A stretch of DNA of 64,000 nucleotides from RGIG1828 sp045541875 (GCA_045541875.1 JAZQJX010000072.1:1-64000), one strand, 5' to 3'; shown: positions 1 through 8,406, counted from the stretch's first letter. Numbers and translations: made by a program. Notes: a model not told the origin generated them from the letters alone.

Positions 1-38
1 ACTCCCGCCGCAGGCGGTGCGGCGAAGCCGCTTTTCTT
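1..38 (-). repeat. GC-rich palindromic intergenic repeat, truncated copy
   Basis: Read on the minus strand this matches the start of the element at 9598-9636: both carry AAGAAAAGCGGCTTCGCCGC followed by CCGCC and GCGGCGG blocks. The window edge cuts it. It lies just downstream of the symporter gene, so it may also work as a 3' end hairpin. Family unknown. Confidence 0.6.
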
Positions 39-52
39 GCATTCCCTTATAG

Positions 53-1468
53 TTAAAATATTGAAACAAAGTAGCTATAAATATCTGTATAAAGTGTCGG
101 GAAGAATTTTGAAATATATCCGTGTACCCAGAAAACAAGAAGAACTATGGGCATGATATACTTTGCATAGAAATAAAGTTTTTTGGGATATCTGATACCT
201 TTTCCTGTGTTTGCCTCTTCGAGGAAGTTGTTCCATCCCCAGCCTTTTTTGTTCCATGTACAGAAGCACACATAAACAAGAGAGCCAAGGGGCAAAAGGT
301 TGTTTGACACGATAAAATCTTCAAGGTCAAGCACCACAGATCCGGGTCCGAGAGGTTCAAACCCTGACCAGAGATTGAATCCGAGAGCACAAGGAATTGA
401 AAGAATGATTACCGCAAAAACATTTATAATACACGCTTTTTTTCTTGACCATTTCCAAAGATCCATTGCAAAAGATACAATATTTTCAAAAACTGCCACA
501 ATCGTTGACATTGCCGCAAAGACCATGAACAGGAAGAAAAGGCTTCCCCAGAGTCTTCCAAGGGGCATGGAATTGAACACGTTGGGAAGTGTTTCAAAAA
601 CAAGTCCGGGTCCCTGAGCATAACCAATGTTATACGCCGAGCATGACGGGAAGATGATAAGACCTGCAACAAATGCAACAAAGGTGTCTAAAAGAGCAAT
701 TGAAACAGTTTCACCCATCAGACGGCGGTCTTTGTTTATATATGTTCCGAAAATTGCCATTGAACCAATACCGATTGAAAGGGTGAAAAACGACTGACCG
801 AGAGCCGCAAAAATAACTTCACCGAGACTATAATCCGTAAATTTTTCAAGACTTGGAACAAGATAGTAACGAAGACCTTCTCCCGCACCTTCCAAAGTTA
901 CGGCGCGGACTGCAAGAACAGATATAATTCCAAGAAGTGCCACCATCATCACTTTTGTTACTTTCTCAACGCCTTTTTTAAGACCGAGAGAACAAATGAG
1001 AAATCCGAGTACAACCACAAGTGCCATATAAAGCACAAGTGCAACGGGATTTGAAACAAGGGTGCCAAACTCAGCACTTACCCCTGCAGGATCAAGACCT
1101 GTAAAATCGCCCTTTATGCTCTTTACAAGATAGGCAACCATCCATCCGGAAATGACGGTGTAAAACATCATGAGAAGGTAGTTTCCTGCCATTCCGAAAT
1201 ATCCGAACCAATGCCATTTTGTTCCTTTGGGCTCCAGCGCCTTAAAAGAACTTGCAATACTCTGACGGCTTGCTCTTCCAACGGAAAATTCCATTGCCAT
1301 AATGGGGAGTCCGAAAATCAGAAGAAACAAAAGATAAATCAGAATAAAAATTGCTCCGCCGTATTGTCCCACAATGTAGGGGAAACGCCACACGTTGCCA
1401 AGACCTATGGCACAGCCGGCGGAAATAAGAATAAATCCTATTCTTGAACCAAACTTTTCTCTTTCCAT
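53..1468 (-). CDS. Sodium:neurotransmitter symporter (NSS) family protein
   Basis: A 471-residue LeuT-type secondary transporter, predicted to import an amino acid or related amine with Na+ across the cytoplasmic membrane. The N-terminus has the family signature GCAIGLGNVWRFPY (unwound TM1) followed by VGQYGGAIF and FGLPIMAMEFSVGR. About 11-12 hydrophobic segments follow, and the length fits bacterial members. I start at the internal ATG giving MEREKFGSR because AAAGGAG sits just upstream of it; reading further upstream adds 38 poorly conserved residues that run through the promoter. Monocistronic, divergent from the oxaloacetate decarboxylase operon. The substrate cannot be read from sequence. 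Confidence 0.93.
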   Translation of the reverse strand: MEREKFGSRIGFILISAGCAIGLGNVWRFPYIVGQYGGAIFILIYLLFLLIFGLPIMAMEFSVGRASRQSIASSFKALEPKGTKWHWFGYFGMAGNYLLMMFYTVISGWMVAYLVKSIKGDFTGLDPAGVSAEFGTLVSNPVALVLYMALVVVLGFLICSLGLKKGVEKVTKVMMVALLGIISVLAVRAVTLEGAGEGLRYYLVPSLEKFTDYSLGEVIFAALGQSFFTLSIGIGSMAIFGTYINKDRRLMGETVSIALLDTFVAFVAGLIIFPSCSAYNIGYAQGPGLVFETLPNVFNSMPLGRLWGSLFFLFMVFAAMSTIVAVFENIVSFAMDLWKWSRKKACIINVFAVIILSIPCALGFNLWSGFEPLGPGSVVLDLEDFIVSNNLLPLGSLVYVCFCTWNKKGWGWNNFLEEANTGKGIRYPKKLYFYAKYIMPIVLLVFWVHGYISKFFPTLYTDIYSYFVSIF

Positions 1469-1484
1469 AACAATCTCCTTTAAT

Positions 1485-1513
1485 ATTGTATAAGTTATAT
1501 CCCGAAAAATCAA
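1485..1513 (-). promoter_or_regulatory. Promoter of the NSS symporter gene
   Basis: On the minus strand TTGATT and TACAAT are separated by exactly 17 bp, and the short leader runs directly into the AAAGGAG ribosome site. The rest of the 1514-1757 gap is A/T-rich, with a small CCTGA/TCAGG hairpin and no gene. Confidence 0.7.
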
Positions 1514-1757
1514 AACCTGATCCGTTTCAGGACTTTGTATAAAATACAATAACATAATATCATAATAATAGAAATAACACAAGGCAAAAATTTTTTTGTT
1601 TTATATCACAAATGTTTTTTTGGACAAATTAAACAAAAATACATCATAAAATTTGATATTTGCAATGAATTTCAAAAATTTTGAATTTTCTTTCAAAAAA
1701 AAGAGGAAAAAAGGGGATAATGTTGAATATGTGAATATGGCATAAATTGGATGTTAT

Positions 1758-1785
1758 TTGGAAAAAATTTCATCCGTGATATAAT
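1758..1785 (+). promoter_or_regulatory. Promoter of the oxaloacetate decarboxylase operon
   Basis: TTGGAA, 16 bp, then TATAAT with an extended TGA just before the -10. The leader would be about 18 nt and carries AAAGGAGGGG as ribosome site. Confidence 0.6.
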
Positions 1786-1809
1786 CAGCACCGAAAGGAG
1801 GGGTTTTGA

Positions 1810-2070
1810 ATGTCAAATGCATTCGTGTGTATTATGGGAATAACAACAGTTTTCTTTGGTCTTATCTGTATAATTCTCCTTTGCAGTCTTATGAGTTTTA
1901 TATGTAAGTTAATTCCCGAAAAGAAAGCAGAAAGTGTGCCTGCTCCGAAAGCGGCATCCGGAAACGAAAGTATCTCAGGAGAACTTGCAGCGGCAGTATG
2001 TACAGCCATTGCAGAAGATCTCGGTGAAGATGTTAAAAACATCAGAATTGTATCATTCAAAAAAGCGTAA
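1810..2070 (+). CDS. OadG-like small membrane subunit of a Na+-pumping decarboxylase
   Basis: An 86-residue protein with one N-terminal transmembrane helix (about residues 8-32), a proline/alanine linker (VPAPKAAS) and a short C-terminal region (ISGELAAAVCTAIAEDLGEDVKNIRIVSF). This is the architecture of the gamma subunit, which anchors the peripheral carboxyltransferase to the membrane beta subunit. Sequence similarity in this family is low, so the call rests on size, topology and position as first gene of an operon that continues with biotin carrier, beta and alpha subunits. A strong ribosome site (AAAGGAGGGG) precedes the ATG. Confidence 0.8.
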   Translation: MSNAFVCIMGITTVFFGLICIILLCSLMSFICKLIPEKKAESVPAPKAASGNESISGELAAAVCTAIAEDLGEDVKNIRIVSFKKA

Positions 2071-2105
2071 ATCAGATTAAAATCAGAAAAGAGAGGAAAA
2101 TTTTT

Positions 2106-2453
2106 ATGAAAAACTATAAAGTTAATGTAAACGGAACCGAATATGTTGTATCAATCGAACTCATTTCAGAAGAAGAAGCAAAAAAAGCACAGAGTGCAGC
2201 TCCCGCTCCCGCTGCTTCCCCTGCAGCTGCAACAGGCGAAGGCGCTGAAGTTGTATCTCCTATGCAGGGAACAATTCTTTCAGTTAATGTTGCAAACGGC
2301 GACACAGTAAAAAAAGGTGACGTTCTCTTCATTCTCGAAGCAATGAAAATGGAAAATGAAATCATGGCTCCAAATGACGGCACCATCACCTCCGTCAGCG
2401 TTCAGAAAGGCGCTTCCGTTGCAAATGGCACACCCCTTTGCACAATTAAATAA
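2106..2453 (+). CDS. Biotin carrier protein of Na+-translocating decarboxylase
   Basis: A 115-residue biotinyl protein. Residues 1-30 form a short beta-rich N-terminus (MKNYKVNVNGTEYVVSIEL). An alanine/proline linker of about 15 residues follows, then a biotinyl/lipoyl domain containing VVSPMQGTIL and the biotinylation motif EAMKMEN, whose Lys is the attachment site. It carries CO2 from the alpha-subunit carboxyltransferase to the membrane beta subunit. As is common in Clostridia it is a free protein and not fused to the alpha subunit. Located 35 bp after the gamma-like gene and 26 bp before beta, so it should be cotranscribed with both. Confidence 0.93.
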   Translation: MKNYKVNVNGTEYVVSIELISEEEAKKAQSAAPAPAASPAAATGEGAEVVSPMQGTILSVNVANGDTVKKGDVLFILEAMKMENEIMAPNDGTITSVSVQKGASVANGTPLCTIK

Positions 2454-2479
2454 TCACATAATTTTATTCGGAGGAAAAT

Positions 2480-4132
2480 ATGATGAAAAAGAGAATTTTC
2501 AGCATTCTTGCTCTTGTTCTCATCTTCACCACCACAATTGCAGGAACTGTTTTTGCAGGTGATGCGGAAAACGGGGCAGAAAGCGCATTATTTATAAAAT
2601 CTGCAGCAATTGATGAAAAAGGCGAAACGCTTTCAGTTGTTGTTGCAAACAAAACCATTGAAGAAATCAATGCATTTGTGATTTTCAATTTTGAAAACCC
2701 CGCAAATGTCATTGAAAGTGAATCCGGATCTAACAACGGAGTTGCTGAAGTTGGCGAATACGGTCTCGGTTCAGATTACACATTCACCCCAAAAGGCTTC
2801 CCCATCCCCGCAGGTCAGGAAGTTGAATTCAAATATGACATAAAACTTGCAGAGGGCGAAAAATCCCCTGTTATAAACTGCGAAGGACAGTATATTGACA
2901 AAAACGGCGAAATCGTGGAATTTTCATATGCTGACATATTGAATGTTCCCGAGATTTCAAAACTTGAAGCAGTTGTAAACTTCTTAAAGCAGACAGGCTT
3001 TTCCATCACCGACTGGCGTCAGGTTGTTATGATTCTTATTTCCTGTGTTCTTTTCTATCTTGCAATCGTTAAGAAGTTTGAACCCCTCCTGCTTTTGCCG
3101 ATTTCTTTCGGTATGCTTCTCACAAACCTTGCAGGAGCAGGAGTTTTCCACGAAGAACTTTTTGCAGGCGGACATGTTCACTGGGAACTTTTCAATGCAT
3201 CAAATGCAATCACACCCGGTCTCATAGATATTCTTTATCTTGGTGTTAAACTCGGAATATACCCCTGTCTCATCTTCATCGGCGTTGGTGCAATGACAGA
3301 TTTCGGTCCCCTCATTGCAAATCCCAAGAGTCTTCTTCTTGGTGCTGCGGCTCAGGTTGGTATTTTTGCAACATATATTGCCGCATCCTACTTCTTCACA
3401 CCCGAGCAGGCGGCTTCCATTGGTATCATAGGCGGTGCTGACGGTCCTACCGCAATTTTTGTAACATCAAAACTTGCTCCCGAACTTTTAGGACCTATTG
3501 CCGTTGCGGCATATTCATACATGGCTCTTGTGCCCGTAATTCAACCGCCCATTATGAAACTTCTCACAACAAAGGCAGAACGTCAGATAGAAATGAAAGC
3601 ACTTCGTGTTGTTTCACAAAAAGAAAAAATCATATTCCCCATTGTTGTTACAATCTTTGTTGCACTTCTCGTTCCATCAGCCGCTCCCCTTGTTGGATGC
3701 TTAATGCTTGGTAACCTTCTGAAAGAATCCGGCGTTTGCGAAAGACTTTCAAAGACAGTTCAGAACGAACTTATGAACATTGTAACAGTGTTCCTCGGAG
3801 TATCTGTTGGTGCAACTGCAACAGGTCAGACATTCATCTCTGCAAGCACACTCTTAATTGTTGCTATGGGTGTTATCGCCTTTGGTGTTGCAACAGCATG
3901 CGGTGTACTTCTTGCTAAATTCATGAATCTGTTCCTTAAAAACAAAATCAATCCTCTTATCGGTTCTGCAGGTGTTTCCGCAGTTCCCATGGCAGCCAGA
4001 GTATCACAGAAAGTCGGTCAGGAAGAAAATCCCTCAAACTTCCTTCTCATGCACGCTATGGGCCCCAACGTTGCAGGAGTTATAGGATCTGCAATTGCGG
4101 CAGGCGCACTTATTGCTCTTTTAGCAAAATAA
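2480..4132 (+). CDS. oadB: Na+-translocating decarboxylase beta subunit with extra N-terminal domain
   Basis: Integral membrane subunit that decarboxylates carboxybiotin and exports Na+. The C-terminal ~375 residues match the family, with GGADGPTAIFVTSKLAPEL (carrying the Na+/carboxybiotin aspartate region) and NFLLMHAMGPNVAGVIGSA. At 550 residues the protein is much longer than the usual 375-430. The first ~27 residues look like a signal peptide (LALVLIFTTTIAGTVFA), followed by ~135 residues of beta-rich soluble sequence, presumably exported, before the first conserved helices. A second ATG one codon later is an equally good start (GGAGG upstream). The function of the added domain is unknown; an Ig-like fold is only a guess. 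Confidence 0.92.
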   Translation: MMKKRIFSILALVLIFTTTIAGTVFAGDAENGAESALFIKSAAIDEKGETLSVVVANKTIEEINAFVIFNFENPANVIESESGSNNGVAEVGEYGLGSDYTFTPKGFPIPAGQEVEFKYDIKLAEGEKSPVINCEGQYIDKNGEIVEFSYADILNVPEISKLEAVVNFLKQTGFSITDWRQVVMILISCVLFYLAIVKKFEPLLLLPISFGMLLTNLAGAGVFHEELFAGGHVHWELFNASNAITPGLIDILYLGVKLGIYPCLIFIGVGAMTDFGPLIANPKSLLLGAAAQVGIFATYIAASYFFTPEQAASIGIIGGADGPTAIFVTSKLAPELLGPIAVAAYSYMALVPVIQPPIMKLLTTKAERQIEMKALRVVSQKEKIIFPIVVTIFVALLVPSAAPLVGCLMLGNLLKESGVCERLSKTVQNELMNIVTVFLGVSVGATATGQTFISASTLLIVAMGVIAFGVATACGVLLAKFMNLFLKNKINPLIGSAGVSAVPMAARVSQKVGQEENPSNFLLMHAMGPNVAGVIGSAIAAGALIALLAK

Positions 4133-4186
4133 TAAACGGAGCGTAAAACAAGCAGAACACATACTAATACAGAAAGGATATATATT

Positions 4187-5581
4187 ATGTCTAAACTTTT
4201 TATTACAGACACAATTTTAAGAGATGCTCATCAGTCTCAGGCGGCAACCCGTATGAAAATTGAAGATATGATTCCTGCATTGGAACTTCTCGACAAGGTG
4301 GGATACTGGTCTGTTGAATGTTGGGGCGGAGCAACTTTTGACTCATGTATGAGATTTTTGAACGAAGATCCATGGGAAAGACTTCGCACAATCAAAAAAC
4401 ACATGCCAAACACAAAACTTCAGATGCTTTTCAGAGGTCAGAACATTCTCGGCTACAAGCACTATGCAGACGATGTTGTTGAGGCATTTTGCAAAAAATC
4501 CATTGAAAACGGAATCGACGTTGTAAGAGTGTTCGACGCCCTCAACGATCCGAGAAACCTTGAGGCAGCAATCAAATTTGTTAAACAGTACGGCGGAATG
4601 TGTGAAGCGGCAATCAGTTACACAACAAGCCCTGTTCACAACGAAGACTACTTTGTACGCCTTGCCTGTGACCTTGAAAAAATGGGTGCAGACACAATTT
4701 GTATAAAAGATATGGCAAATCTTCTTTTGCCCTATGATGCATACAGTCTTGTTAAAAAACTCAAAGAAAATGTTGGTGTTCCGATTCACCTTCACACTCA
4801 TAACACTGCAGGTACAGGTGATATGACAAACCTTATGGCAGCCCAGGCAGGTGTTGACATTGTTGACTGCGCACTCTCTCCAATGGCAAATGGAACAAGC
4901 AACCCCTCAACAGAATCTTTGGTTGCTACATTAAAAGGCACCGAAAGAGACACAGGTCTTGACCTTGAAGTTCTTAGTCAGGCTGCAAAGCATTTCAGAA
5001 ATATTGCAAATGAACTCAAAGAAAGAGGAGACCTTGATCCGAAGGTTTTAAATGTTGATGCAAACACTTTGCTCTATCAGGTTCCCGGCGGTATGCTTTC
5101 AAACCTCATTTCTCAGCTCAAACAAAACAATGCTGAAGATAAATATTATGACGTTTTGGCAGAAGTTCCGAGAGTAAGGGAAGACTTTGGTTATCCTCCT
5201 CTTGTAACTCCCACAAGCCAGATTGTCGGAACTCAGGCGGTTTTAAATGTCCTTGCCGGCGAAAGATATAAGATGATTACAAAAGAATCGAAGGCTCTCC
5301 TTCGCGGTGAATATGGTCAGCTTCCCGCTCCTGTTAATGAAGAAGTGAGAAAGAAAGCAATCGGTGATGATGAAGTTATTACCGTAAGGCCTGCTGATCT
5401 TTTGGAACCCGAACTTGAAAAATATAAAAAAGAAGCAGGCGACCTTATCAAATGCGAAGAAGACGTTCTCAGTTATGCTCTTTTCCCGCAGGTTGCATCA
5501 GGTTTCCTTGCGAATCGTAATAAACCTTCTGTAAAAGAAGAATCATCTGACGAAGTAAGAACACTTTATGTGCAATTCTGA
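4187..5581 (+). CDS. oadA: Oxaloacetate decarboxylase alpha subunit (carboxyltransferase)
   Basis: A 464-residue carboxyltransferase that moves CO2 from oxaloacetate to biotin, giving pyruvate. The N-terminal TIM barrel begins ITDTILRDAHQSQAATRM, the diagnostic start of the pyruvate carboxylase/OadA family; CIKDMANLLLP, HLHTHNTAGT and SPMANGTSNPSTES are metal- and substrate-binding segments. The C-terminus is the conserved carboxylase domain. There is no biotinyl domain, matching the separate carrier gene upstream. The oxaloacetate call (versus another acid) follows from the pyruvate-carboxylase-type subunit; methylmalonyl- and glutaconyl-CoA pumps use a different, crotonase-type alpha subunit. 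Last gene of the operon. Confidence 0.93.
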   Translation: MSKLFITDTILRDAHQSQAATRMKIEDMIPALELLDKVGYWSVECWGGATFDSCMRFLNEDPWERLRTIKKHMPNTKLQMLFRGQNILGYKHYADDVVEAFCKKSIENGIDVVRVFDALNDPRNLEAAIKFVKQYGGMCEAAISYTTSPVHNEDYFVRLACDLEKMGADTICIKDMANLLLPYDAYSLVKKLKENVGVPIHLHTHNTAGTGDMTNLMAAQAGVDIVDCALSPMANGTSNPSTESLVATLKGTERDTGLDLEVLSQAAKHFRNIANELKERGDLDPKVLNVDANTLLYQVPGGMLSNLISQLKQNNAEDKYYDVLAEVPRVREDFGYPPLVTPTSQIVGTQAVLNVLAGERYKMITKESKALLRGEYGQLPAPVNEEVRKKAIGDDEVITVRPADLLEPELEKYKKEAGDLIKCEEDVLSYALFPQVASGFLANRNKPSVKEESSDEVRTLYVQF

Positions 5582-5589
5582 TTAACAAT

Positions 5590-5624
5590 AAGGGACTGTC
5601 GGCTCAAAAAGTCAGCAGTCCCTT
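5590..5624 (+). terminator. Hairpin after oadA, possible 3' end
   Basis: AAGGGACTG and CAGTCCCTT form a perfect 9-bp stem 9 bp after the stop codon. No U-tract follows, so it may be a processing or stability hairpin and not an intrinsic terminator. Confidence 0.4.
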
Positions 5625-5661
5625 AAAGTGTAAATTGGAGTTTATATAATCAATGATAATG

Positions 5662-5753
5662 AAAAAGCAGGCTGAGCCTGCACCCAAGTCGCGAGCGTAA
5701 TTTGATATACATCTTATCTCGCGAACTAAATTCTGCGTAATTTCCTATACAGT
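5662..5753 (+). repeat. 92-bp dispersed intergenic repeat, copy A
   Basis: Nearly identical to the copies at 9763-9854 and 63164-63255, all in the same orientation. It contains the hairpin GCAGGC-TGA-GCCTGC and a second stem TCGCGAG/CTCGCGA around a 22-nt loop, and ends in TTTCCTATACAGT. It lies in a 400-bp gap before hslO where no gene is visible. Confidence 0.85.
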
Positions 5754-5808
5754 GAAAAAATGCTACAGCGAAAGCCTTCTCCTTGAGTAACCAATGATTA
5801 TTCCATGC

Positions 5809-5884
5809 ATTGTAGGGTTCGGCGGTTTCCGACGAACCGGGAATTCGGTTTTTTCGGTGCATCCTAAAGGCTGCACCCTACAAT
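5809..5884. repeat. Nested hairpin element
   Basis: ATTGTAGGGT and ACCCTACAAT form a perfect 10-bp outer stem that encloses an inner hairpin (GTTCGGCGG-TTT-CCGACGAAC, one mismatch). The layout suggests a small palindromic repeat family, but no second copy occurs in the window. The following 5890-5970 stretch is a degenerate TTCCTA-like microrepeat with no gene. Confidence 0.5.
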
Positions 5885-5985
5885 CTCTTATTTAACCAGC
5901 ATCTACTCAATAGGAGGCTTTGCAACGCTCTATTTTCCTATTCTCTATTTCCTAATCCCTAATCACTATGTTAAGGAGAAAAACT

Positions 5986-6897
5986 ATGAATGACTATCTT
6001 ATCCGGGCAGTAAGCGAAGACGGTTTTGTCAGAGCATTTGCCTGCTACAGTAAAAATACAGTGCAAAAAGCAAGTGAATATCACCACACATCCCCCGTTG
6101 CAACTGCGGCACTTGGAAGACTTCTCACAGCCGCTGCGATGATGGGTGCAATGCTGAAAGGTGAAAAAGACCTCGTAACACTTCAGATGACAGGTTCAGG
6201 TCCTCTCGGAAGAGTTCTTGCCGTGTCAGGCCCTGATTCTATGGTCAAAGGATATGTCGGAAATCCCGGCGCAGACCTGCCGCTTCGCCCCGACGGAAAA
6301 CTTGACGTGGGCACAGCCTTTGGAAAAGACGGATTTCTCACAGTTATAACAGACCTTGGACTGAAAGAACCCTACATCGGAAAAATTCCTCTTGTCACAG
6401 GAGAAGTGGGAGACGACCTTGCAAAGTATTTTGCAATTTCCGAACAGGTTCCATCAGTTGTTGCTCTGGGTGTTTTGGTGGACAGAGACTACAGCGTAAA
6501 AAATTCAGGTGGATTCATTCTTCAGGTGATGCCCGGTGCTGATGACAGCATAATTGACAAACTTGAAGAGAATCTTAAAAACATCAAAAGCATAACTGAT
6601 ATGCTTGAATCAGGAATGAATGTGGAAGAAATTCTCGGTGTTGCCCTTTCGGGAATTGACTTTCATTTTACGGATAAAAAAGACATTGCATATTCTTGCA
6701 ACTGTTCAAGAGACCGCGTGAGAAAGGTTCTTGCAACAATCGGCGAGACAGAACTTAAAGCAATTATTGAAGAAGACGGACAGGCTGAAATGAACTGTCA
6801 GTTCTGCCCCGAAAAATATCTTTTTGAAAAAGAAGAACTTGAAGAAATATTAAAAGAACTTCAAAGTCAAAAGGAAAAGTCACAAGAAGGAGAATGA
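5986..6897 (+). CDS. hslO: Hsp33 redox-regulated chaperone
   Basis: A 303-residue cytoplasmic holdase that is switched on by oxidation. The N-terminal domain has the family core (YLIRAVSEDG, HHTSPVATAALGRLLTAA, TGSGPLGR). The C-terminal redox switch is complete: CNC (in SCNCSRDRV) and CQFC (in MNCQFCPEKY), the four zinc-binding cysteines. I start at the ATG of MNDYLIRA because TTAAGGAG is correctly spaced; an ATG 18 bp upstream lacks a ribosome site. The stop overlaps the start of the phosphatase gene as ATGA, so the two are translationally coupled. Confidence 0.96.
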   Translation: MNDYLIRAVSEDGFVRAFACYSKNTVQKASEYHHTSPVATAALGRLLTAAAMMGAMLKGEKDLVTLQMTGSGPLGRVLAVSGPDSMVKGYVGNPGADLPLRPDGKLDVGTAFGKDGFLTVITDLGLKEPYIGKIPLVTGEVGDDLAKYFAISEQVPSVVALGVLVDRDYSVKNSGGFILQVMPGADDSIIDKLEENLKNIKSITDMLESGMNVEEILGVALSGIDFHFTDKKDIAYSCNCSRDRVRKVLATIGETELKAIIEEDGQAEMNCQFCPEKYLFEKEELEEILKELQSQKEKSQEGE

Positions 6898-7559
6898 AAA
6901 TGATAAAGAGTTGTATTTTTGACCTTGACGGAACTCTTTTAAACACTCTTCCCACCATAAGACACTATGTGAACCTTACCCTTTCGGAATTCGGACTTGG
7001 TTCTGTGTCTGAAAAAGATGTTAAAAAGATGGTTGGTAACGGCTCCAAAAAACTTATTGAAAGAGCACTTTTGAAAAATGGTGCAAGTCTTGAGGATTTT
7101 GAAAAAATTCACAAGTTTTATTCCGACAGTTATGACGAAGACGTTACATATCTCACCCATACCTACGACGGAATTCCCGAACTTTTGGCAGAACTTAAAA
7201 CCATGGGCATTAAAATTGCAGTTCTTTCAAACAAGCCCGATTTTGCCGCAAAAGAGGCAGTGAAAACATTTCTTGGAGACCTTGTGGATGTTACATACGG
7301 CGGAAGAGATGATGTTCCCTTAAAACCATCTCCCGATGGAGTTTATCAGATAATGGAAGAACTTGGCGTAAAAGAGGGAGAGAGTCTTTTCATCGGTGAT
7401 TCTTCAGTTGATATGAAAACAGGGAAAAACGCAGGACTTTTCACAATCGGCGTGAAATGGGGATTCAGAGATGAGGACGAACTTATTCAAAACGGTGCAG
7501 ACAAAATAGTTTCATCGCCTGAAATGATTTGTGATATTATCAACTCAAGGAAAAAATGA
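6894..7559 (+). CDS. HAD-family phosphatase, phosphoglycolate phosphatase-like
   Basis: A 221-residue haloacid-dehalogenase hydrolase of the Gph/PgmB type with an alpha-helical cap. Motif I is FDLDGTLLNT (nucleophile and acid/base Asp), motif II LSNKP, motif III the Lys of LKPSPDGV, motif IV GDSSVDM. It probably dephosphorylates phosphoglycolate or another small phospho-metabolite, but the substrate cannot be fixed from sequence. The start overlaps the hslO stop; a second ATG two codons on (MIKSCIF) is an alternative start. Transcription ends at the strong hairpin 45 bp downstream. Confidence 0.9.
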   Translation: MKMIKSCIFDLDGTLLNTLPTIRHYVNLTLSEFGLGSVSEKDVKKMVGNGSKKLIERALLKNGASLEDFEKIHKFYSDSYDEDVTYLTHTYDGIPELLAELKTMGIKIAVLSNKPDFAAKEAVKTFLGDLVDVTYGGRDDVPLKPSPDGVYQIMEELGVKEGESLFIGDSSVDMKTGKNAGLFTIGVKWGFRDEDELIQNGADKIVSSPEMICDIINSRKK

Positions 7560-7603
7560 GGCAAGAAAATCAAATCAGAAAATAAAATGACAATGGTTTT
7601 CCG

Positions 7604-7653
7604 GACTGCTCCAATTTGTGCGGACAGTACAAATTGGAGCAGTCTATCTTTTT
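7604..7653 (+). terminator. Intrinsic terminator of hslO-phosphatase operon
   Basis: A perfect 16-bp stem (GACTGCTCCAATTTGT with ACAAATTGGAGCAGTC), a 9-nt loop and TATCTTTTT. Confidence 0.85.
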
Positions 7654-7688
7654 GCGTCCTTTTTCTTTTTAAATTTTCATTACAGGTA

Positions 7689-7717
7689 TTGATATTAATG
7701 ATTTTTAGTGGTACAAT
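7689..7717 (+). promoter_or_regulatory. Promoter of the marR-type gene
   Basis: TTGATA, 17 bp, TACAAT. The predicted transcript starts near 7724 and opens directly with the inverted repeat described next. Confidence 0.75.
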
Positions 7718-7726
7718 CAACTTAAG

Positions 7727-7777
7727 CAGTTGCGTAAAAACACACACCCGAAACGGGTTCGGATACTGACGCAACTG
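7727..7777 (+). promoter_or_regulatory. Structured leader or operator of the marR-type gene
   Basis: CAGTTGCGT and ACGCAACTG are perfect 9-bp inverted arms about 33 bp apart. Between them is a second hairpin, ACCCG-AAA-CGGGT. It lies between the transcription start and the GGAGG ribosome site. This could be a split operator for autoregulation or an RNA leader; nothing in the sequence decides between them. Confidence 0.5.
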
Positions 7778-7799
7778 ATTAATAATTCCGGAGGAAAAA

Positions 7800-8243
7800 A
7801 TGATAGAAAAATTTGAAGTCTTTACTATTGCAATGTCGGAAATAACATCGTTCTGGGCAAAAATTGCCACAACAGAAATGGAAAAATATGGTCTTAAGGG
7901 CACCTGTGCAAAGTATTTCATAACTCTTTTGAAAAATCCCAACGGCATAACCGCGGCACGTATTTGCGAAATTTGCTACAGAGACAAAGCCGAAGTTTCA
8001 AGAACACTTTTGGCACTGGAGAAAAAAGGATTAATCATAAGGGAAACAAACGGCTCAAATTCCTATCGTGCGCTGGTCAAACTCACGGACTCGGGAAAAA
8101 AGGTTGCCACAGACATTGCAAAAAGAGTAGAATATGCAGTTGGAATCGGTGGAGACGGCGTTTCGGAAGAAGACAAAGAAACCTTTTTCTCCTGCCTTGA
8201 AATCATTGCAAAAAATCTTCAGAGTTATTCAGGAGAGAAATAA
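7800..8243 (+). CDS. MarR-family transcriptional regulator
   Basis: A 147-residue winged-helix DNA-binding protein. The helix-turn-helix region reads GITAARICEICYRDKAEVSRTLLALEKKGLI..., with the typical turn into a wing containing RALVKLTDSGKKVA, flanked by helices that would form the dimer interface. It is monocistronic, between its own promoter and terminator, so no target gene is suggested by position. The inverted repeat in its leader makes autoregulation plausible. Ligand unknown. Confidence 0.88.
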   Translation: MIEKFEVFTIAMSEITSFWAKIATTEMEKYGLKGTCAKYFITLLKNPNGITAARICEICYRDKAEVSRTLLALEKKGLIIRETNGSNSYRALVKLTDSGKKVATDIAKRVEYAVGIGGDGVSEEDKETFFSCLEIIAKNLQSYSGEK

Positions 8244-8267
8244 GAAAAGTATTTATATGATTTAATT

Positions 8268-8296
8268 AAAAACTCACCATTGGGTGAGTTTTTTTG
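8268..8296 (+). terminator. Intrinsic terminator of the marR-type gene
   Basis: AACTCACC-ATTG-GGTGAGTT followed by TTTTTTG, 25 bp after the stop codon. Confidence 0.85.
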
Positions 8297-8406
8297 ATTC
8301 ATCACTAATATAATAGTGCATAATTCTATATACGAACCCAAAAAGGAAGAATATTATTCTTTTTTATCGAAAACAATCTGTATATATTTTAAATTATACG
8401 ATTTAC

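Noticed and set aside
1469..1582. Extended N-terminus of the NSS symporter
   Set aside because: It would read through the TTGATT-17-TACAAT promoter and the AAAGGAG site; residues are unlike the family.
5650..5862. Minus-strand frame of 70 codons upstream of hslO
   Set aside because: Runs through the 92-bp repeat and the nested hairpin, without ribosome site or similarity to any family.
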